NCBI GenBank assembly: GCA_035048495.1
Contig: CM068544.1
Span: 49,439,893 to 49,503,892, forward strand
Direction of reading: 5' to 3'
Length of the DNA stretch: 64,000 nucleotides
From: Euptelea pleiosperma
Lineage: Eukaryota; Streptophyta; Magnoliopsida; Ranunculales; Eupteleaceae
Below the pieces are notes generated by a model. The model ran no database searches, had not been told where the DNA came from, and saw only the letters and a list, made by a program, of their open reading frames with translations. The position numbers and the translations under genes are program-made. The stretch's first letter is position 1. Each line of letters begins with the position of its first letter. Of the stretch, positions 56,634 to 64,000 are shown in pieces.

Positions 56634-57737
56634 CTTATAAGCCAAAATACAAGGCCTGAAGCCTGAATATAAGTTGGGCTTCGGGCTGGGATCTGGGTTT
56701 ACCTCTCTTTCTTTGGCCCGGCCCTAAGAGAAAAGTGGCCTGGCCCAAAGAGCCCAAGAAAAACCAAAAGTCTTTGGTCCCTGTCCAGCACAATTTATGG
56801 CCTTTCTTGGAGCAAATATATAACTAATGTAGAAAACATCCTTTATGTATATAATATAACTAGTAGCCGATTAGATCCAAGGAGCTGACTTGTATCTGAT
56901 CAAACATACACACGATCACAACCCTCAACTAGGATTTGAGTCGAATTCATATCCGACCTATTTAATGTAGATCTATTTTATCCAAAGCCGCTCCATACAA
57001 ATACAGTGGTGGGAAAAGAAGGGAGAATCAATATAAGGAGCTGAGCTCTAAGGGCCTTCACTCCATTGTGGGAAAATAGAGAAATTATTTCGGAAGAACA
57101 ATCTAAAAAACAAATTCCTCCATTTTGTGACAAAAAGAGAGGGTAAGGTGGAATTATTTACTACTTCAAAATAAATTTCTCTATCCTCTCAACGCCTGGA
57201 AATACTCATTTTCTCGAGAAAAAAAAAAAAAAACATTCTCCATATCAGTAGAGCCTGATTTTCTTTACACGTGGAGGTTGGCATGGCCATTCTATTGCTG
57301 GTCGGGGTGGCAATTTCCCCCGATGGGCCGGGCCTGGTCTACAGTCCCTTTGGGTCCTCCACCTCATTGTTCTAGGTGTAAAGAAAGCTCCCAACTACTA
57401 AGAACAAATTTATGGAGTCTAGCTACAAAAACCTGTACCCACTGACCTCAATAAGAATAGAACATCCCAGAGATCAATGAAACCAGTAAAAAAAAACAAG
57501 ATGTCCAGGCAACATAATGTATGGAATTGAAAGCTTTTTTTCTTCCTCAAGTTCTTGAGAAAATGATCCAATGTTTGCATAACACACGCAGACCCGGTAT
57601 TGAAGGGACAATTGATCCGTTCAATTATGGACAGGGAACAAGCCAAACTACTTATATTTTGAACTTGCTTTTCTAACAGAGTTGCAACAACTCCAATCGA
57701 TAACCCAATCTCCATCCTTCCCAATTTTAGTAGACAT
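56634..57737. other. Region downstream of the F-box/LRR gene
   Basis: Contains its presumed 3' UTR towards 57700 and otherwise unremarkable DNA with a poly-A run near 57220. Confidence 0.4.
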
Positions 57738-60700
57738 TCAGAATAACACGTCTTCCAACAGTAGCTTCCAACTTTTCGCATCTACTTCAACCTGCCAACC
57801 ATACATAGATAACTTCAGTGCACTGTGGAAGGTCTCAGTAGAGTAGTACTAGATGCATCTTGAAGGTATCTTGTGAATTCCAATTAATTCTAAATAAAAA
57901 CAAGCAGAACAATAGAAAGGTGTCACACAGGAATGAGGGAAGCATCTCATACTGCAATGTGTTATAGCAGTCAACTGGAACCAGGAAAGGCATAGCAAAT
58001 AATACAGATATTATGAAGACTTGAAAAGGGTTTCCCAGAAACAACGATTGCCAGCTGATCAAGTTCCAATCTATAATGCATTCGGAACATGATGTTCTAT
58101 TCTTGATAAAAGTTTCATTTTATTTTGAATGTTCAGCTCAGTCTATCGATACATATCAAGGTACCCTAATTTGGGTAATTTAGGGACCTCAGTCCCTTAT
58201 GGATGAGCTTCTGGCTGGGGATACTCCAAAGATTTTGTCTAGTTTCTAAGAGGAACAGTTGATTGACTCGTCTGAGTTTCGAGTTGACATTAGCTCATGT
58301 ACTTGTCGCTGTAGTCCACTTTCAATCTTGAAAGCATTTAGGTGTAAGGTTTTAAATTGATATGATTCCACCACCAAAGAAATATATGTTCAGACTTGAT
58401 GGTTATACACGTGTTATTCAAGATTCAAAGCTTTTCAGCGCTAATGTTTCCAAAACAAACTGTGCTTTAATATTCAAAAGACTTGGGACTCGTCTGAAGG
58501 TCTTCAAATATCGTAGGGAGCACAGTAAGAGGATAACAGCACAGACATGGAAATAATCGATACTAGCAACACCCCATCAAGGTACTTTGTTTAAGCAATG
58601 TGTGGTAGGGCTACATGGTGGAGCGCCCAGCCAGCAAGGTGGATGCCAGACCAGCAACAGAGAGCTATTGCCGCCCCCTTTCAGGTATTTTCTCTCGCCT
58701 ATTTATTGACCTCCTAATACCACATCATTCCTGTCTTAGCGAAGCGTCCCACGAGATCCAACCTTCAGAGAGCATAGTAGAATCCTACCTCGGTAGGGCT
58801 ACATGTTTGGCGTTGAGCTATTTGCATTTATCAAAAATTTTAAACATGACTCGGTGCTTGTAAGTCATGTATTCAGGATATAGCAGTTGTAGCAGATAAT
58901 TATATGAAAGAACAAAGACCAACTTATGTGGATTATAAAGACCAACAAATGGTGGCTTGGTGGACTTGTGACAGAAAAAAACAGTGTTACCTGAAATGGT
59001 TTATCCCTCCATTGAAACACACAACCACGGGCTTCTATATGTTCAAGAAAAGGTTGAGCAAGCAAGGATCTGAATGATGCGTGGAGCTTCACTTTTGTTA
59101 GCCCTCCACATGCCAACAAGGCAGCTGCCAGGCCATTTGCAGTCAAACCCCTCAAGTGCAAGATGGTTATGCTCTGTAGGCAGCTGAGGCTGGCTAGTGC
59201 TAAGACCCCTACATCCGTTATAGAACAGTGTGACAAATTTATCTGCAACGAAATAAATGAACCATTCGTGTTAGTTGTTAAACGAAAACGTGAGGACGTT
59301 TTAAACAATAGGGCGAGAACAAGGAGAACTACCTGTCTGAGGTTTTGGGAAAAACGAGCAAGTGGAAGCATTCCAGAATCATCAATAGTGTAGCATTTTT
59401 TTATGTCTAGCTTGGTGAGTTGCTTACATCCCACAGCAATGGCTGAGAGACCCCCTGATGATATACAAGGACATCCTCGAATTTCTAGCGTATTTAACTT
59501 TGAGCATTTTGACAATGATCTCAAGGAACTATCCGTAATGTCTTTACAGTAAGCTACATTAATCATCTCCAGCCCGGGGCAGCCGCAAGCAATTGCTGCA
59601 ATGCCCAAATCAGTTATTCCCACAGACCTGTACAAAAGAGCCACAATTAGGTAACCACGGCTCCGAATTTTGCCCAAAATAAAGAAGTGACTTAATCTAG
59701 TGCAAAGTTAAAACACATCAATGACCAATGTTACATTGTTGTTCCTTTTTTACTAATCTTTTACATACCCCAAAACATGCCACACATGAAATTTTAATCA
59801 ACATTTCACTTGGACACTTTCCATTACACGGAAACATGTGTCGATGTCCGACACAAATACAAGGTGTCTGACACAGCACTTTCGCGGAGCCCGAAATGCA
59901 GACACATGCATTATAATAAATTTATTAGTTATATTCAAACAATTTTTTTAAAATAATATATGGAAAGAAATATAAGAAAAATAAAGAAACCTTTTCCGTA
60001 CACCATAGATCTATCCAAAAACATAATAAATATAAGGAAAATTATAAAACGTAAGACTATCAAATAACTATAGTTGTGTTTAACTTAATAAAGTAGTGTA
60101 TAAAGGATGAAGACACCAGTTTTCTTCTACAAATCATTCTTTATTAAAAAATTATTGAAATAAAAGGTGACACTGCTGCACGTGTTAGGATGTGTGGCGG
60201 AACTGTCGACACGCATACCAATGTCAAGAAATGTAGACAAGGCAAAAAACCCTAGAAGTACCATGTCGCTGTAACATACTAACATCTTTGAAACATTTTT
60301 TGATGAGTCCATTTTTGCTCAAAGACGGCTGTATGAGCCACGTGACATACTCATTGAGACCACTGACAGCATGGATGTTTGGCCCATCCCTAGATGGACC
60401 TACAGACCAAAACTCAGCCTGATTGGTGATTTGTAGCAGTTGGATTTGAGTCTTCTTCATGGGTTGATTTTTAGCTGTGGGCTTTAGCATTATTTTTGGT
60501 ACTCAGATCCAACGGCTAGAAATTACCAATCATCTACCTAGGGATGGGCTAAGCATCCATATGGGCAGTGATCTCGAACAGTGTGCCGCATGGTTCACAC
60601 AGACACTGTTGAGAATTTTGCCCAAAGACGCCTTTGAGCAAAAGTCGACTCTTTTCTGACATGTTTCTACTTGGTATGGGAGTATATCATTCTTCGACAC

Positions 60701-62653
60701 AAATAAATTTGGCAGTAATAACAGAGTAGTAACAAACAAAAAAAAACTCATATTTTCAAATACTGTTGGATCCTCTTTCCTCGAGTAGCTAAAGTTCACA
60801 TACACCTCCATTATGTAGTCGTAACTACAAGTCTACAATAGTAATATGGACATAAAACTCAGATAGTGAGAAGTTGCAAACCTGTACAAATCGAGCTCTT
60901 TCAGCTTTGGACAACACATTCCAACTTGGATAAGCCCCTCATCAGTTATGTTCAAGCAAATTCCTATTTTTAAACTGGAAAGTTTGGAACATCTTGAGAT
61001 GGACTTCAGACCTGCATAAACAAATAAAATGAGTAAAATCGCTAAGATACTGTAACTTTAATATAGTCCAGGTTAGGTTCGCTGTAAACCTTCATCGTCG
61101 ATTTCGTTATCTGTAATATCCACTTCCTCTAAGAATTGGCAACGCTGCCCAATGAATATGAAGGCTTCCTTTGAAACCAGGCTACAAGATTCCATCCTGA
61201 GAGAAGTAAGGGAGGTGCATGAAGTTGTGATGCTGTCAATAGAGACATGAGTTATCTTGCGACAGCACGTGATGTCTAGCTTTCTCAACTCTTTGTGTCT
61301 TATTACAAGGGAAGAGAGACCTTCATCTGTTACTCCTGAGCACTTACTTAAGCTCAGCTCTTGTAGTGATATGCACCAATTTCCAATTGCCTTCAGCCCA
61401 GAACATGTAACCTGGCAACCATCTAATTTGATAGACTGCAACTTGGGAAGTTTTTGCAAGCAATCAGCCAGAGCCAGTGTAACCTGAAGCACCACCAGGG
61501 TTGTAAATAATGACCCAGATGGAAAACCTTCAAATTGTTAATGAAAACCACCATAAGAGCTGCAGACTTACAGGAGAGCCATAAGCCATGACAAGCTGGC
61601 ATAGGAGTCCAGACCCATTTGTTAGGGAAGATAAACCCTCATGACTCACATTCGGACAATTCGAAATATTGAGTGTCTATAGCAAACCAAAAAGGGCAAC
61701 TCTGTCAGTACAAAAGTTTGATAAACAGAAAAAAGATACAAATTTTTGCTTAGAAGAGGATAGAAAAGTTTCGGTAGATTTTACCAATGGTGGATTTTAT
61801 ATACTACATAATGTAGACTAAGCACTATGTTACGTACATGTACATCATTGACAGTTAATTTACTAAAGCAATACCAAGATTCTAGACTATGCACTTCGAG
61901 TTAATGACTTAGCCGTCATCTTTAGATAAGTGTTATGTTGTGCCATTAATTTAGCTGATTCACTGGAATACAGACATTATCTTCCCTTATTTTTGCTTTG
62001 TCAATAAGTTTTGCCTTACTAGAGGGGAAGGACAAAAAAAGGATAAACTATATTGCTATGCATCTGAAACCATCTACACTCAAATACATATGAAACTACA
62101 ATAATAATTATGCATCATTTATTTTCCTCAGCTTGTGTTAAAACCCAAATGTTTATGTTATTCAAATGTAAATAGCTGTATACACTACAACTTCCACCTA
62201 CCCTCCATTTCTTGAAAATATGAATCCATTACCTCATATATACAAATCTGAGATCAATGTCAAGGTAAAATAGCTCAATAGAAAATATTAAAAAAAAGCC
62301 CAAAAAAATATTCCAATTCATTAATCCATACTCCAGCTGTTGAGATACCGAGAACAATTGAAATTTCTGAAAGTATATTTCGTTCAAGATATATGGAACA
62401 AAAAAAAAAACAGACCCAAAATAGTGCAGGTCGTCACAATCCAAATGAATACATCTTCTTTCTTATACAACAAAGAGGGATATGCCAAAGAATGAATAAC
62501 TTAAATTAGTTTGCTAATAATAAGTACCTCTAGTGACTTGCTCCCCTGTTTGAGGGTTGCCACGCCTTCGTCATCAATACCAAGGCATCCCACAAGAACT
62601 AAATGTTTAAGATATTGGAGTTGCAAGATAGATGGAAGACATTTCTTCGTGAT
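57738..62653 (-). CDS. F-box/LRR protein (RAE1/FBL3 type), C-terminal exons
   Basis: Partial gene on the minus strand; seven exons found: 62528-62653, 61572-61676, 61090-61483, 60882-61011, 59333-59627, 58991-59242 and 57738-57791. All are GT-AG and in phase, giving the last 451 residues. They consist of about 16 leucine-rich repeats of the cysteine-containing type ([30 protein letters not shown]). They end in [17 protein letters not shown] and a 17-residue last exon ([17 protein letters not shown]). Order and sequence follow Arabidopsis At5g01720 (RAE1), an SCF subunit that targets the STOP1 transcription factor in acid and aluminium response. About 200 residues with the F-box are expected to the right of the window. 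Which target this copy binds is not known. Introns contain MITEs. Confidence 0.9.
59821..60240. repeat. Decayed foldback repeat, F12-like, in an F-box/LRR intron
   Basis: GTGTCGATGTCCGACAC at the left and GTCGACACGCATACCAATG at the right, with an AT-rich middle. Compare 8804-9169. Confidence 0.4.
60313..60645. mobile_element. F1-related MITE in an F-box/LRR intron
   Basis: Ends TTTTGCTCAAAGACGGC and CGCCTTTGAGCAAAA. Core phrases of F1 are present (ATGAGCCACGTGACATACTC). Its termini differ from the GAGTAAAAC type. Confidence 0.6.
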
Positions 62654-64000
62654 CTGCATAATATGGAAAAAATAAGAGATTCAGTTTAATACATATTTTT
62701 CCGCAGAACATTTAGCAGGGAAAACATAAATAGGCAAGAAACTTGTACAATAAATAGAAGACCATATACTCCGAAAAATCAGTTTGAAGAAACTTCGAAT
62801 ACAATAAAAATCAGTGGAGAGCTAGAAAGCATCTATGGACCAAGGTTTTCCTGTTAGCCAAGGAAAAGTTCTGTTGCTTCAAGAAATGTATCCATGTTAA
62901 ACATCTAAGCTCAAAATATCACTCTGATTCATGAAGGTGCTTTTAATCTGAATGAATGAAGTTAGTGTAAAGAGAATCTACCCAATTTCTGACCCATACA
63001 CAATCTTCGAGGACTTTGTTTGCAGATGGGGGAGACTTTGCTCTAGAGAGGCTGTCTAACTTTTATTTAGTTGCTTTGCGGATTTTATTTTCTTCTTTTT
63101 GTTTATTCCGGTTTTTGCCGAATAGGTGATCTGGTTTTGTAGGCTTTCGGGCTGCTCTTTGGATTTCCCCTCAGTAAAGTTTATACTTGTCAAAAAAGAA
63201 ACATCAAGTGATCATGTACTACTCCATTGCTGTATTATGCTGCCCAGTGTATTCAGGTCCACTACAGGAACTGCTTTTTAAATTTCAGCATTCATTATCA
63301 AAACTTCAGATATACAATAATCACACCCATTGGATATCTTAATTATCTTTGGAACGAGAACCCATTTTATAAAGAAGATTTTATGTACTACTTATGACTT
63401 GCTTTGTTGTTGGGGCTGTCATTGGCTTTTCATCGCATCCCTAGTCTTGATTAGTGAATTGGCCAGTATGCTAGGAGAGAGAATTAGATTCATTTAGGCA
63501 ATTTTACATAATATATAGCATAATCTACAAAAATTAAGCCATCAAATTATAAATGAATCTGTAAAAGTGAACACCAATAATCACTTATGACAATGGTTAA
63601 AGAAAGACATCAAAGTTAGCACATATAAGAAAGAAAGAAAAAAAATCCAAATTTGCAAGATTAATCCCGGCAATCTACAAATCAATCTGAAACAATATCT
63701 CACAATCATCTAAAAAGGGAACAATATTGCATTTCAGTTTAAGATACATACAATTAAAAATCAACCACGGGGTGTCAATGCGTACCCCATTACCTGACAT
63801 TCCTAACCGATTATTTGGGTTCAAGTCTTAAGTTTTCAGATGCAGTCAATAATCCGTCGGGGTTCAGGTACCATGGTATTCAAATTTTCTATTCACTAAA
63901 CAACCGGATACCCGAACATCCAGAATTATTAATCAGGTTGGTTTGAACATTCTAGCCGAAACCTGATCCGGGCCAGTTGACACCCCTGCATCAATTCCAC
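62654..64000. other. Intron of the F-box/LRR gene
   Basis: No exon of the expected upstream LRRs is visible here, so the intron should run past the window edge. About 63060-63205 resembles the 3' end of an L1-type LINE on the plus strand (GGGCTGCTCTTTGG, then CAAAAAAG), low confidence. Confidence 0.45.
63769..63988. repeat. F10 repeat, copy 2
   Basis: Ends GGGGTGTCAATGCG and the mirrored CCAGTTGACACCCC; inner GGTTCAGGTACC and GGATACCCG phrases. Compare 53951-54192. Confidence 0.55.

Noticed and set aside
57419..57781. 120-codon minus-strand ORF below the F-box/LRR gene
   Set aside because: The real last exon (57738-57791) lies in another frame with a good acceptor and a conserved short tail; this frame is mostly 3' UTR.
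1..64000. A new multigene defence, biosynthetic or mobile system
   Set aside because: Neighbouring genes belong to unrelated single-gene families on both strands with wide repeat-filled spacing; nothing indicates a cluster with a shared function.

Overview
This is a stretch of a flowering-plant nuclear chromosome. GT-AG introns, TATA boxes, plant-specific families (WRKY, CHX, CASP-like, ERD15, DUF4228, clade E PP2C) and very dense plant transposon debris all point that way. The repeat families do not let me name the species. The gene structures and the abundance of foldback MITEs would suit a woody angiosperm, perhaps a magnoliid, but that is only a guess.

Protein genes, left to right: a small myristoylated DUF4228/PADRE protein (1585-2049, +); a five-exon clade E protein phosphatase 2C (5923-9684, -); a three-exon CHX cation/H+ exchanger (15390-19821, -); an unrecognised small secreted cysteine-containing ORF (23475-23732, +, uncertain); a three-exon CASP-like protein of the CASPL4B type (24705-26002, +); a two-exon ERD15/PAM2 protein (34755-35273, +); an intronless F-box/DUF295 gene with a one-base frameshift (38594-39780, -); a group I WRKY of the WRKY33 type (47162-50444, -); and the C-terminal seven exons of an F-box/LRR protein of the RAE1/FBL3 type (57738-62653, -), whose F-box exons lie beyond the right edge. 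Splice sites were placed by hand. All intron phases agree except WRKY exon 2/3. The genes do not form one pathway. PP2C, WRKY33-like, ERD15 and PADRE are all families tied to stress signalling, and CHX and RAE1-like to ion and pH homeostasis, but the clustering may be chance.

The rest is mobile DNA, much of it resolvable to insertion events: an intact 385-bp TRIM in a PP2C intron; a 5'-truncated L1-type LINE with a 17-bp target duplication; mini-Helitron-like elements, two of them head to tail in a WRKY intron; a 1.7-kb solo LTR nested in a MITE; a probable SINE split by a hAT-like MITE; and many foldback MITEs. The commonest family (called F1 here) has 9-bp target duplications as in Mutator elements, and carries the G-box palindrome GCCACGTGGC near both ends. 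One F1 copy lies about 360 bp upstream of the WRKY start codon. The block 28.4-33.2 kb is an almost continuous nest of such elements. Family labels F1-F17 are local to this report.

I did not find a new multigene system. The best leads are the G-box-carrying MITEs, the MITE footprint in the ERD15 3' UTR, the TRIM that makes up most of a PP2C intron, and the two genes with apparent frame problems (F-box/DUF295 and WRKY exon 2/3).
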